From Flavobacteriaceae bacterium (GTDB taxonomy: Bacteria; Bacteroidota; Bacteroidia; Flavobacteriales; Flavobacteriaceae): a DNA stretch of 55,605 bases. Both the position numbers and the translations under genes were made by a program. This document shows positions 8,569 to 16,727 of the stretch, piece after piece. Each line of letters begins with the position of its first letter. Positions within the stretch are counted from its first letter, which is position 1. A model generated the notes under the pieces. That model did no database searches. It saw nothing but the letters and a program-made list of their open reading frames with translations, and was not told the DNA's origin. The DNA is taken from assembly GCA_947457105.1 (NCBI GenBank), contig CANGUP010000002.1, positions 1-55,605 of the forward strand. The letters run 5' to 3'.

Positions 8569-8648
8569 AAATTCCAATTTCATAAATCCAAAATTCCAAT
8601 GGGATTCCTTATTTATGTTTGGAATTAGGTATTTTAATATTGGAATTT
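8569..8648. repeat. ATTCCAAT-bounded inverted-repeat element
   Basis: AAATTCCAAT (8569-8578) and ATTGGAATTT (8639-8648) are perfect complements enclosing about 60 nt that carry further ATTCCAAT and TTGGAATT copies. A similarly built element is present at 46105-46173. It fills the gap between the synthase gene and the next start, and may terminate transcription or be a dispersed repeat. Confidence 0.65.
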
Positions 8649-8651
8649 AAT

Positions 8652-9002
8652 ATGTATGTAGCACCAATATCAACAGATCACTTACTTTCTGAAGCAGAAA
8701 AAGAAAATTTGTACCAAAAACTTATTGAGCAATTAAATAAGGATTTCAATTTTGCTAATGAACCTGTAGATTTTCATCTAAGCACTAAACCTGAAGAACT
8801 AAAAGTTCAACTTCAAGAAAAAATTTATCGATTAATTCAATACAAATTTGCCGAATATTTAAGTTTACTTTATATAGTTGATGTTCCCGAAGATCAAGTA
8901 AAAAAATTAGATGGTTCCGATATTATGGAACTTTCCGAACAAGTAGCCTTCTTAATTTTAAAAAGAGAATGGATGAAGGTTTGGTTTAGAAACCGATTTT
9001 AA
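8652..9002 (+). CDS. Conserved hypothetical protein, 116 aa
   Basis: A soluble, charged, mostly helical protein that I cannot assign to a named family. The ATG at 8652 (MYVAPISTDHLLSEAEKENL) is preferred. A TTG at 8619 would extend it by 11 residues into the inverted-repeat element that occupies the spacer. No signal peptide, membrane segment or catalytic motif is visible. It contains KEENL-like charged heptads and ends LKREWMKVWFRNRF. It is co-directional with the polyprenyl synthase gene, 86 bp downstream, and converges on a small secreted-protein gene whose stop codon is immediately adjacent. Confidence 0.75.
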   Translation: MYVAPISTDHLLSEAEKENLYQKLIEQLNKDFNFANEPVDFHLSTKPEELKVQLQEKIYRLIQYKFAEYLSLLYIVDVPEDQVKKLDGSDIMELSEQVAFLILKREWMKVWFRNRF

Positions 9003-9365
9003 TTAAAGTTTTTTGATAATCGAATTTATTGCTCCATTTATAAGAGCACTTTTAAAATCATTTGTTCCACTAGGATTAAATGAATCTATCCTTTGTCCAT
9101 CTGGCCCAAAAAAAGAAAAAGATTTAGTGTTACTTATATAATACTTTCCACCTACTAAATAGTAATTGTCATTCAAATTGGTTGTAGGGTTGTAAATTGA
9201 AAGTCGATACAAACTGCTTGGTTTGTTGAAGTTCAAATTTAATAAGTAGGAATGGCTAGAAAAACTAATTGATGTAGTCGATAATTTTTTCAGATTATTA
9301 AATTGTTTTTGAGAAAAAACTAGAGAAAACGAAAATATAAGAATAACAGTAAAAAGATTTTTCAT
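9003..9365 (-). CDS. Small secreted hypothetical protein, 120 aa
   Basis: It starts with a typical Flavobacteriaceae signal peptide, MKNLFTVILIFSFSLVFSQ, cleaved before KQFNNL. The mature part is about 100 residues with alternating polar and aromatic residues (YRLSIYNPTTNLNDNYYLVG), suggesting a beta-rich fold. There is no cysteine pair or family motif I recognise. Its stop codon abuts the stop of the gene at 8652-9002 on the other strand. It is 24 bp downstream of the beta-barrel gene at 9390-9932 and may share its transcript. Confidence 0.75.
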   Translation of the reverse strand: MKNLFTVILIFSFSLVFSQKQFNNLKKLSTTSISFSSHSYLLNLNFNKPSSLYRLSIYNPTTNLNDNYYLVGGKYYISNTKSFSFFGPDGQRIDSFNPSGTNDFKSALINGAINSIIKKL

Positions 9366-9389
9366 AACATTATTTGTTTACTAATAAAT

Positions 9390-9932
9390 TTAAAAAAACA
9401 CTCTCACAAAAGGCATAAATGCATCACCATAAACACCGTTATCCGTTTTGAAAAATAAATTATATCGCGCTCCAATTGTTACATTATCCATTCGATAACC
9501 AGCTCCTACAAAAAGTCCAGTATTCCAAAAATTTTCACTTCCAGGTGCTACTCCTTCAAAAGTACGGTTTACTCTTAATTGTTCTAATTCTGTAGATAAT
9601 TGGATTTCTTCAATAGGATTGAAAAGTGCTATAAAGCTAGCTCCATAAATATTTGAAGAGAAAAACCCTTTTTGTTTTAAGAAACTATACTGCAAGCCAG
9701 TTCCTAAAGCCACATAAGAATTGATATTGTAAATAGCCGTAGGAGAAACGGCAATGTTAGTAAAACCTGAACCAAATCCGAGTCCTAATCCACCTCCAAA
9801 TTGTACTTTATTCCAAAACTCACTTTTTGGTTTTGTTTCTTGCGTTTGTTGTGCAGAAATAGATAAACTGACAGCAATAAAAAATAGAAATGTTAATCTT
9901 TTTGTTAAATTGTGTAAGGCATTCTTTTTCAT
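9390..9932 (-). CDS. Outer-membrane beta-barrel protein, 180 aa
   Basis: An N-terminal positively charged and hydrophobic stretch ending SLSISAQQ is a signal peptide. The mature protein is glycine-rich with alternating amphipathic strands (FGGGLGLGFGSGFTNIAVSP, YIALGTG-like, VTIGARYNLFFKTD) and ends in an aromatic residue (MPFVRVFF), the usual barrel C-terminal signature. This is the small OmpA-like/DUF family of alpha-helix-free barrels common in flavobacteria. The function is unknown. It is divergent from sucA, with a 115-bp gap. Confidence 0.82.
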   Translation of the reverse strand: MKKNALHNLTKRLTFLFFIAVSLSISAQQTQETKPKSEFWNKVQFGGGLGLGFGSGFTNIAVSPTAIYNINSYVALGTGLQYSFLKQKGFFSSNIYGASFIALFNPIEEIQLSTELEQLRVNRTFEGVAPGSENFWNTGLFVGAGYRMDNVTIGARYNLFFKTDNGVYGDAFMPFVRVFF

Positions 9933-9976
9933 ACATGTATATATAGTTAATTAGCGACATAAAAGTAGTAAAAACA

Positions 9977-10007
9977 TTGAAAGATTGTTATAAATATTTT
10001 ACTTTTG
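9977..10007 (+). promoter_or_regulatory. sucA promoter
   Basis: TTG at 9977-9979, a 20-nt spacer, then TACTTTTG at 10000-10007. Both boxes and the spacing match the Bacteroidota housekeeping promoter, 40 bp before the sucA ATG. Confidence 0.7.
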
Positions 10008-10047
10008 CATAAATTTTTTTAAAACAACGATTATTTTATCTTAAATC

Positions 10048-12819
10048 ATGGATAGATTTTCCTTCTTAAACGCAGCTCACACCGAATTTTTCGCACAATT
10101 ATACGACCAATATCTTGTAAATCCTGATAGTGTTGAACCAAGTTGGCGTGCCTTCTTTCAAGGTTTCGACTTTGGAATGGCAACTTTCAATGAAGAAAAC
10201 GCAGGAGAATATGTAGCCAATTATGCTGCAACCTCTATAGATAACGGACAAGCTTCTGAAAAACTTCAAAAAGAATTTAACGTTCTTAAATTAATTGATG
10301 GTTACAGAACACGTGGTCACCTTTTTACTGAAACAAACCCTGTTAGAGAAAGAAGAACTTACGAACCGAATTTAGATTTGGTAAATTTTGGACTTTCAGA
10401 CGCGGATTTAAATACCGTTTTTGATGCTGCTAAAGTGCTAGGTCATCAGCCAAAAACACTTAAAGAAATAATTACTCATCTTAAAAACGTGTATTGTCAA
10501 CATATAGGTATTGAGTACATGTACATGAGAAAACCAGAGGTTATTCAATGGATTCAAAATAAAATAAATGTAAACGATAATCTTCCAAATTTTGACGGCG
10601 AAAAAAAGAAACACATTTTAGGAAAACTAAACGAAGCGGTTTCTTTTGAAAATTTTCTTCATACAAAATATGTTGGTCAAAAACGTTTTTCTCTTGAAGG
10701 AGGAGAAAGTATTATTCCTGCACTTGACGCGTTGATTGAATCAGCTGCTGAAAAAGGCGTAGAACATTTCGTAATGGGAATGGCGCACAGAGGAAGATTA
10801 AATATTTTGGCAAATATCTTCGGAAAAGCAACGCAAGATATTTTCTCAGAATTTGACGGAAAAGATTACGATAAAGAATATTTTGATGGTGACGTAAAAT
10901 ACCACTTAGGTTTAACTTCTGAAAGAAAAACCAAATCAGGTAAAAAAATCAACATCAATTTAGCTCCAAATCCTTCGCACCTTGAAACAGTTGGTGCAGT
11001 TATTGAAGGAATTGCTCGTGCTAAACAAGATAAATATACGCCAGACGATTTCTCTAAAGTTTTACCAATTGCAGTTCATGGTGATGCGGCTGTTGCCGGA
11101 CAAGGCATTGTATACGAAATTGTTCAAATGGCACAATTAGATGGTTACAAAACTGGTGGAACAATTCACATTGTAATCAACAATCAAGTTGGATTTACAA
11201 CAAATTACCAAGACGCACGTTCGTCAACATATTGTACCGACGTAGCAAAAGTGACACTTTCTCCAGTACTTCATGTTAATTCTGATGATACTGAAGCTGT
11301 TGTTCATGCTATGTTATTTGCCTTAGATTTCCGTATGCAGTTTGGCCGTGATGTATTTATCGATTTATTAGGATATAGAAAATATGGACATAACGAAGGT
11401 GATGAACCACGTTTCACTCAACCAGTTTTATATAAAATCATTGCTAAACATAGAAATCCAAGAGATATTTATGCTGAGAAATTAATTACCGCTGGCATTG
11501 TTGATGCAGCTTATATCACAAAAATCGAAAACGAATACAAAGATAAATTAGATGAGAATCTTCAAGCATCTCGTAAAAAAGATTTAACAATCATAACACC
11601 ATTCTTGCAAGACGAATGGAAAGGATTCGAACAAGTATCGGATGATGTTATGTTGCAAAAATTTGATACTAAATTTGATAAAAAGAAATTAGATCAAATA
11701 GCCAATGAAATTTCAACTTTGCCTTCAGAAAAAAAGTTTATAAGCAAAATCACAAAAATTATCACCGATAGAAAAACAATGTATGATAACAATGTTATCG
11801 ATTGGGGAACAGCTGAGTCATTGGCTTATGGAACACTTTTAACTGAAGGTTTTGACGTAAGAATTTCAGGACAAGATGTTGAAAGAGGAACTTTCTCTCA
11901 CCGTCATGCTGTTGTAAAAGTTGAAGACAGTGAAGAAGAAGTAATTCTCTTAAATTCGCTAAAAGATAAAAAAGGAAAGTTTAATGTGTTTAATTCTTTC
12001 CTTTCAGAATATGGTGTTTTAGGTTTTGATTATGGTTATGCTTTAGCTAATCCAAATGCGTTGACAATTTGGGAAGCACAATTTGGAGATTTCTCTAATG
12101 GTGCGCAAATCATGATTGACCAATACATTTCTTGTGGTGAAGACAAATGGAACAACCAAAACGGAATTGTTCTTTTATTGCCTCACGGATATGAAGGTCA
12201 AGGCGCTGAGCACTCTTCGGCTAGAATGGAACGTTATTTACAACTTTGTGCACGTCATAATATGTACGTTGCTGATTGTACAACGCCAGCCAATTTCTAT
12301 CACTTGTTGAGAAGACAAATGAAAACGAAATTCCGTAAACCATTAATTCATTTTTCACCAAAAAGTTTGTTGCGTCATCCATTGTGTGTTTCAACACAAG
12401 AAGAATTATACAACGGACAATTTCAAGAAACAATTGATGATAATTCAGTAGATAAGAAAAAAGTAAAAACAGTTGTTTTCGTTACCGGAAAATTCTACTA
12501 CGATATACTTGCCGAAAGAGAAAAATTAGAAAGAAATGATGTAGCTTTGGTTCGTGTAGAGCAATTATTTCCATTACCAGTAGAGCAATTAAAAAAAATT
12601 ATTGCTAGTTATCCAAACGCTGACGATTATGTTTGGGCACAAGAAGAACCGAAAAACATGGGAGCTTACAGCTATATGTTGATGAATTTCGATTTAGTGC
12701 CTTGGAGATTAGCTTCATTAAAAGCATACGCAGCACCAGCAGCTGGAAGTCACACAAGAGATAGAAGACGTCATGCCGATGCTATTAGAATGGTTTTTGA
12801 TAAAAATTTATTTAGATAA
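10048..12819 (+). CDS. sucA: 2-oxoglutarate dehydrogenase E1 component
   Basis: Thiamine-diphosphate-dependent decarboxylase of the 2-oxoglutarate dehydrogenase complex (TCA cycle), which passes a succinyl group to the E2 lipoyl arm. The N-terminus (FFAQLYDQYLVNPDSVEPSW) is the E2-interaction segment. GMAHRGRLNILAN, HGDAAVAGQGIVYE and INNQVGFTTN form the ThDP/Mg pocket, and SHRHAVVKVED with LLPHGYEGQGAEHSSARMER belong to the transketolase-like C-terminal domain. The length, 923 residues, is normal. The E2 gene sucB follows only after a two-gene toxin-antitoxin module, so the usual tight sucAB pair is interrupted by about 0.77 kb. Confidence 0.98.
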   Translation: MDRFSFLNAAHTEFFAQLYDQYLVNPDSVEPSWRAFFQGFDFGMATFNEENAGEYVANYAATSIDNGQASEKLQKEFNVLKLIDGYRTRGHLFTETNPVRERRTYEPNLDLVNFGLSDADLNTVFDAAKVLGHQPKTLKEIITHLKNVYCQHIGIEYMYMRKPEVIQWIQNKINVNDNLPNFDGEKKKHILGKLNEAVSFENFLHTKYVGQKRFSLEGGESIIPALDALIESAAEKGVEHFVMGMAHRGRLNILANIFGKATQDIFSEFDGKDYDKEYFDGDVKYHLGLTSERKTKSGKKININLAPNPSHLETVGAVIEGIARAKQDKYTPDDFSKVLPIAVHGDAAVAGQGIVYEIVQMAQLDGYKTGGTIHIVINNQVGFTTNYQDARSSTYCTDVAKVTLSPVLHVNSDDTEAVVHAMLFALDFRMQFGRDVFIDLLGYRKYGHNEGDEPRFTQPVLYKIIAKHRNPRDIYAEKLITAGIVDAAYITKIENEYKDKLDENLQASRKKDLTIITPFLQDEWKGFEQVSDDVMLQKFDTKFDKKKLDQIANEISTLPSEKKFISKITKIITDRKTMYDNNVIDWGTAESLAYGTLLTEGFDVRISGQDVERGTFSHRHAVVKVEDSEEEVILLNSLKDKKGKFNVFNSFLSEYGVLGFDYGYALANPNALTIWEAQFGDFSNGAQIMIDQYISCGEDKWNNQNGIVLLLPHGYEGQGAEHSSARMERYLQLCARHNMYVADCTTPANFYHLLRRQMKTKFRKPLIHFSPKSLLRHPLCVSTQEELYNGQFQETIDDNSVDKKKVKTVVFVTGKFYYDILAEREKLERNDVALVRVEQLFPLPVEQLKKIIASYPNADDYVWAQEEPKNMGAYSYMLMNFDLVPWRLASLKAYAAPAAGSHTRDRRRHADAIRMVFDKNLFR

Positions 12820-12877
12820 TTAAAGAAGAAAATAGAATAAAGAACAAAGAGAATAGATTATAAATTTTAAAATATCT

Positions 12878-13180
12878 ATGTTAACTAAACAAGACATATT
12901 CAAAACTATCCAAGATAACAAGGAAACAATTAAAAGTTTTGGTGTTACAGAAATTGGTTTGTTTGGTTCTTACGTAAGAAATGAACAAACAGAAGATAGT
13001 GATATTGATTTCTTAGTTGATATAATTAAAGAGAAGAAAACTCTAAAAAATTATATTGATTTTTGTGATTTATTAGAAAACCTCTTTAAAAATAATAAAA
13101 TTGATATTGTTTCTAAAAAAGGATTAAGTGAATTTATTGGACCACATATTTTAAAAGAGGTAGATTATGTCAAAATCTGA
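12878..13180 (+). CDS. MntA-like minimal nucleotidyltransferase (antitoxin)
   Basis: A 100-residue protein of the DNA polymerase-beta-like nucleotidyltransferase superfamily. The signature GLFGSYVRNEQTEDSDIDFL gives G30-S31 and the metal-binding pair D42/D44. A third acidic position lies in KIDIVS near residue 74. In characterised MntA/HepT pairs this enzyme AMPylates the HEPN partner and neutralises it. Here it overlaps the HEPN gene by 14 bp, which supports translational coupling. The insertion of the pair between sucA and sucB looks like a horizontally acquired cassette. Confidence 0.9.
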   Translation: MLTKQDIFKTIQDNKETIKSFGVTEIGLFGSYVRNEQTEDSDIDFLVDIIKEKKTLKNYIDFCDLLENLFKNNKIDIVSKKGLSEFIGPHILKEVDYVKI

Positions 13181-13517
13181 TGAAATAGAATTCATTAAGC
13201 ACATTTTTATAGAAATAAACTATATTCTAACTATAGTTGAAAAGTTAGATGAAGAAGATTTTTATAATGATGAAACTTTAAAAAGAGCTATAACTAGAGC
13301 ATTAGAAATAATTGGAGAAGCAACAAAAAATCTGAATCAAGATTTTAGATTAAAATATAATTCCGTTCCTTGGAGTTACATGGCTAAATTGAGAGATAAA
13401 ATTATTCATCATTATCAGGGAGTAGATTATGAGACTATTTGGAACATAATCACACAAGAAATTCCTGAATTGCATTTTCAAATTGAACTAATAATAAAAG
13501 AACATAATAACAAATAA
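13167..13517 (+). CDS. HepT-like HEPN-domain ribonuclease toxin
   Basis: A 116-residue all-helical HEPN protein of the HepT/DUF86 family. The catalytic RNase motif R-x4-H-x-Y is intact as R76, H81 and Y83 in KLRDKIIHHYQGVDYETIW. The tyrosine is the residue AMPylated in characterised pairs. Other family marks are RAITRALEIIGEATKNL and the VPW motif. It starts inside the end of the nucleotidyltransferase gene. By analogy it would cleave RNA and arrest growth unless modified by its partner. Stress, plasmid or phage linkage cannot be judged here. Confidence 0.9.
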   Translation: MSKSDEIEFIKHIFIEINYILTIVEKLDEEDFYNDETLKRAITRALEIIGEATKNLNQDFRLKYNSVPWSYMAKLRDKIIHHYQGVDYETIWNIITQEIPELHFQIELIIKEHNNK

Positions 13518-13535
13518 TTATATAATTTTCAGAAT

Positions 13536-13563
13536 AAACTTTTAAACTTTTAAACTTTTAAAC
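13536..13563. repeat. Octanucleotide tandem repeat before sucB
   Basis: Three perfect copies of AAACTTTT (13536-13559) followed by AAAC, then a related CTGAAACTTTAAAC. It lies 27 bp before the sucB start and could vary in copy number by replication slippage. Confidence 0.7.
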
Positions 13564-13586
13564 CTGAAACTTTAAACTAAAAGAAT

Positions 13587-14807
13587 ATGATTTTAGAAAT
13601 GAAAGTGCCTTCTCCAGGCGAATCGATAAAAGAAGTTGAAATTGCTACTTGGTTAGTAAAAGATGGCGATTATGTAGAAAAAGACCAAGCAATTGCTGAA
13701 GTAGATTCAGACAAAGCAACTCTTGAATTACCTGCAGAAGCAAGCGGAATTATTACTCTAAAAGCAGAAGAAGGCGATGCAGTAGCTGTTGGAGCAGTAG
13801 TTTGTTTAATTGACACAAGCGCAGCTAAACCATCAGGTGATGCTCCAGCACCAGCAAAAGAAGAAGCGAAACCAGTTGTAGAAGCTCCAAAAGCTGAGGT
13901 AAAAGCAGCTCCAGTTGCTGAAAAAACATACGCTACACAAACGCCTTCACCAGCGGCTAAAAAAATATTAGACGAGAAAAACATCCAACCAACGGAAATC
14001 ATTGGAACTGGAAAAGGGGGAAGAATCACTAAAGATGATGCTGTAAATGCGGTACCATCAATGGGAACTCCAACTAGCGGAAATCGTGGTTCGGAAAAAA
14101 CAAAATTATCAATGTTACGTCGTAAAGTAGCTGAAAGATTAGTTTCTGCTAAAAATGAAACCGCTATGTTAACTACCTTCAATGAGGTTGACATGACAGC
14201 TATCTATGCTTTAAGAGCTGATTATAAAGATGCATTTAAAGAAAAACACGGATTAGGTTTAGGTTTCATGTCTTTCTTTACTAAAGCGGTTACAAGAGCT
14301 TTACAATTATTTCCAGACGTGAATTCAATGATTGATGGTCAAGAGAAAATTTCTTATGATTTCTGTGATATTTCAGTTGCGGTTTCTGGTCCAAAAGGAT
14401 TAATGGTTCCTGTAATGAGAAATGCTGAAACATTATCATTTAGAGGAGTTGAAGCTGAAATCAAAAGATTAGCAATTCGTGCTCGTGACGGACAAATTAC
14501 AGTTGATGAAATGACAGGTGGAACATTCACTATTTCTAATGGTGGTGTTTTCGGAAGTATGTTGTCAACACCAATTATCAATCCTCCACAATCAGGAATT
14601 TTAGGAATGCACAATGTGGTTGATAGAGCTATCGTGAAAAACGGCCAAATAGTTATCGCTCCAGTAATGTATGTTGCTTTATCTTATGATCACAGAATCA
14701 TCGATGGACGTGAGTCAGTTGGTTTCTTAGTGGCAGTTAAAGAAGCTTTAGAAAACCCAGTAGAACATTTAATGGGTGGAAATGCTAAAAAAGCATTAGA
14801 ATTGTAA
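13587..14807 (+). CDS. sucB: Dihydrolipoyllysine-residue succinyltransferase (E2 of 2-oxoglutarate dehydrogenase)
   Basis: Core E2 acyltransferase that moves succinyl from E1 to CoA. Domains in order: a lipoyl domain (residues 1-77) with the lipoylated Lys43 in EVDSDKATLE, an Ala/Pro/Glu-rich linker (about 78-118), an E3-binding peripheral domain (SPAAKKILDEKNI to GRITKDDAVNAV, about 119-155), and a catalytic domain ending with SYDHRIIDGRESVGFL that carries the HxxxDG active site. Length 406 is normal. With sucA it makes the TCA complex; the E3 gene is not in the window. A terminator follows directly. Confidence 0.98.
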   Translation: MILEMKVPSPGESIKEVEIATWLVKDGDYVEKDQAIAEVDSDKATLELPAEASGIITLKAEEGDAVAVGAVVCLIDTSAAKPSGDAPAPAKEEAKPVVEAPKAEVKAAPVAEKTYATQTPSPAAKKILDEKNIQPTEIIGTGKGGRITKDDAVNAVPSMGTPTSGNRGSEKTKLSMLRRKVAERLVSAKNETAMLTTFNEVDMTAIYALRADYKDAFKEKHGLGLGFMSFFTKAVTRALQLFPDVNSMIDGQEKISYDFCDISVAVSGPKGLMVPVMRNAETLSFRGVEAEIKRLAIRARDGQITVDEMTGGTFTISNGGVFGSMLSTPIINPPQSGILGMHNVVDRAIVKNGQIVIAPVMYVALSYDHRIIDGRESVGFLVAVKEALENPVEHLMGGNAKKALEL

Positions 14808-14828
14808 TTAAAATAAATTCCAAAATAC

Positions 14829-14882
14829 AAATCCCAAATTCTGTCACACTGAGCTTGTCGAAGTGAGAGTTTGGGATTTTTT
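14829..14882 (+). terminator. sucB terminator with a dispersed repeat in its loop
   Basis: Arms AAATCCCAAA (14829-14838) and TTTGGGATTT (14870-14879) are perfect and followed by a T-run. The loop holds the 23-nt repeat GTCACACTGAGC...GAAGTG (14843-14865), which can form its own CACT/AGTG stem. Confidence 0.85.
14843..14865 (+). repeat. GTCAC..CTGAGC..GTCGAAG dispersed repeat, copy 1
   Basis: 23-nt copy identical to the one at 44150-44172, located within the terminator loop downstream of sucB. The two further relatives are at 16685-16706 and 25099-25122. Confidence 0.85.
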
Positions 14883-14914
14883 CGTTTATTTGCGTTCACT
14901 AACCAATACTTTTT

Positions 14915-16126
14915 ATGGCATCAAACAAAAAATCGGCAGCGATAGGTTTTATTTTTATAACCATGCTTATCGATATTACAGGTTGGGGAATTATTATTCC
15001 AGTGATTCCGAAGTTAATTAAGGAGTTAATTCATGGTGATATTAGTGAAGCTGCAAAAATTGGTGGTTGGTTGACTTTTGCGTATGCCATAACACAATTT
15101 ATATTTGCCCCATTAATTGGGAATTTAAGTGATAAATTTGGTAGACGCCCCATTATTCTAATTTCACTGTTTGCTTTTTCGTTAGATTATTTGCTATTGG
15201 CATTTGCTCCGACTATTACTTGGCTTTTTGTCGGACGTATTATTGCCGGAATTTCGGGTGCAAGTATTACAACAGCTTCTGCTTATATAGCAGATGTCAG
15301 CACACCAGAAAACAGAGCCAAAAACTTTGGAATGATTGGTGCAGCTTTTGGTTTAGGATTCATCATCGGACCAGTAATCGGAGGACTTTTAGGACAATAT
15401 GGTTCAAGAGTTCCGTTTTACGCAGCTGCAGTTTTATGTTTGTTGAATTTCCTTTATGGTTATTTCATTTTACCAGAATCCTTGTCAAAAGACAATAGAA
15501 GAGCATTTAGTTTGAAAAGAGCTAATCCTATTGGAGCATTTCTTAATTTGAAAAAATACCCACAGTTAATCGGATTAGTAATTTCCATCTTTTTATTATA
15601 TACAGCTTCGCATGCTGTTCATAGCAATTGGAGTTATTTTACCATGTATAAATTCAACTGGGATGAAAAAATGGTAGGAATTTCACTAGGAGCCATCGGA
15701 CTTTTAGTTGGAATTGTGCAAGGCGGATTGATACGTGTTATAAATCCAAAATTAGGAAACGAAAAAAGTATTTATGTTGGAATGTTATTGTATACAGTTG
15801 GAATGTTTCTTTTTGCAACAGCTTCACAAAGCTGGATGATGTTTGCCTTTTTAATTCCTTATTGTCTTGGAGGAGTTGCTGGTCCTGCAATGCAGGCTGT
15901 TATATCAAGTCAAGTTCCTGCAAACGAACAAGGAGAAATTCAAGGAACATTGTCAAGTTTGATGAGTGCTTCTTCTATTGTTGGTCCGCCAATGATGAGT
16001 ACTGTTTTTTATTATTTTACTCATAAAGAAGCTCCGTTTCAATTTGCAGGCGCTCCATTTGTATTAGGTGGAATTTTGATGTTTTTAAGCACCATTATTG
16101 CGTATTTTTCATTTAGGAATAAATAA
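14915..16126 (+). CDS. MFS transporter, TetA-like drug:proton antiporter family
   Basis: A 403-residue protein with about 12 hydrophobic segments. The MFS motif A between TM2 and TM3 reads [12 protein letters not shown], and a motif C-like segment lies in TM5 ([15 protein letters not shown]), which is characteristic of exporters of the DHA1/TCR group. The N-terminus [20 protein letters not shown] is close to TetA-type proteins. The real substrate is unknown, and calling it tetracycline resistance would be unsupported. It is a single gene downstream of the sucB terminator. The ATG at 14915 gives a sensible short cytoplasmic lead ([12 protein letters not shown]). Confidence 0.92.
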   Translation: MASNKKSAAIGFIFITMLIDITGWGIIIPVIPKLIKELIHGDISEAAKIGGWLTFAYAITQFIFAPLIGNLSDKFGRRPIILISLFAFSLDYLLLAFAPTITWLFVGRIIAGISGASITTASAYIADVSTPENRAKNFGMIGAAFGLGFIIGPVIGGLLGQYGSRVPFYAAAVLCLLNFLYGYFILPESLSKDNRRAFSLKRANPIGAFLNLKKYPQLIGLVISIFLLYTASHAVHSNWSYFTMYKFNWDEKMVGISLGAIGLLVGIVQGGLIRVINPKLGNEKSIYVGMLLYTVGMFLFATASQSWMMFAFLIPYCLGGVAGPAMQAVISSQVPANEQGEIQGTLSSLMSASSIVGPPMMSTVFYYFTHKEAPFQFAGAPFVLGGILMFLSTIIAYFSFRNK

Positions 16127-16127
16127 T

Positions 16128-16565
16128 CTATTTCAAATACAAACAATGATTGTAGTAATCAATAATAGCTTTTCCTTGTAATAAAATATCGGCACCAATA
16201 ATTCCATGAACAGATTTGGCTTTATATTGTTGTAACGCTTCATTTACATGTGATAAATCGAAAACTACTAAACTAAATTCAGTTTCTTTCCATCTACCAA
16301 TTTGTAAAGTATTGTTTTTTGCAATTTGTGTAAACATTCCTGTAGCACCAGCTCCAGCAGCTCTAGTTTTAGACTTTTTGGCTGTAAGTAGAAATAATTC
16401 AACACTCTCAAAACCAACACAACTATTACTCGCACCAGTATCTAGAATAAAGTTTCCTTTTACGCCATTAATACTTGCCTTTATCAGTAAATGCTGGGTT
16501 TTAGAAACTTTGAAAGCAATTTTTTTGTATTTTGCTTTTTTAAGCACATCTTGAAAGTCTTTCAT
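16128..16565 (-). CDS. Retropepsin-like aspartic protease domain protein
   Basis: A single-domain protein of 145 residues with the retroviral-type aspartyl protease signature FILDTGASNSCVG (catalytic D42-T43-G44) and a C-terminal HGIIGADILLQGKAIIDY, which corresponds to the second conserved hydrophobic-Gly psi-loop region. Such proteins act as homodimers because each chain supplies one aspartate. No signal peptide or membrane segment is seen, so it is probably cytoplasmic. Its target is unknown. It converges on the MFS gene with a 1-bp gap and has a candidate -7 box (TATTTTTG on the minus strand, 16595-16588). Confidence 0.85.
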   Translation of the reverse strand: MKDFQDVLKKAKYKKIAFKVSKTQHLLIKASINGVKGNFILDTGASNSCVGFESVELFLLTAKKSKTRAAGAGATGMFTQIAKNNTLQIGRWKETEFSLVVFDLSHVNEALQQYKAKSVHGIIGADILLQGKAIIDYYNHCLYLK

Positions 16566-16587
16566 GTATTAATAGTTAACATTCAAA

Positions 16588-16595
16588 CAAAAATA
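16588..16595 (-). promoter_or_regulatory. -7 promoter box of the retropepsin-like gene
   Basis: Minus-strand TATTTTTG matches TAnnTTTG and lies 22 bp before the ATG at 16565. No clear -33 partner. Confidence 0.4.
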
Positions 16596-16663
16596 GTCAA
16601 ACAAAACAATTGCCCTATATTTTAATTGTAAAATCTACAGTATTTTTTCACACTTTCTTTCCT

Positions 16664-16671
16664 TACTTTTG
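16664..16671 (+). promoter_or_regulatory. -7 promoter box of tatD
   Basis: TACTTTTG matches TAnnTTTG, 56 bp before the ATG at 16728. A degenerate dispersed repeat (16685-16706) lies in the resulting leader. Confidence 0.5.
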
Positions 16672-16684
16672 CAACTCGAAACTT

Positions 16685-16706
16685 TTACACTGTGCGAGTC
16701 GAAGTG
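16685..16706 (+). repeat. GTCAC..CTGAGC..GTCGAAG dispersed repeat, degenerate copy 2
   Basis: TTACACTGTGCGAGTCGAAG followed by TG aligns to the copies at 14843 and 44150 with several substitutions. It sits in the leader of tatD. Confidence 0.65.
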
Positions 16707-16727
16707 TTCAACTTACAATAAAAAAAA

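Noticed and set aside
14915..16126. Calling the MFS gene a tetracycline-resistance determinant
   Set aside because: TetA-like motifs occur in many unrelated exporters of this branch; the substrate cannot be inferred.
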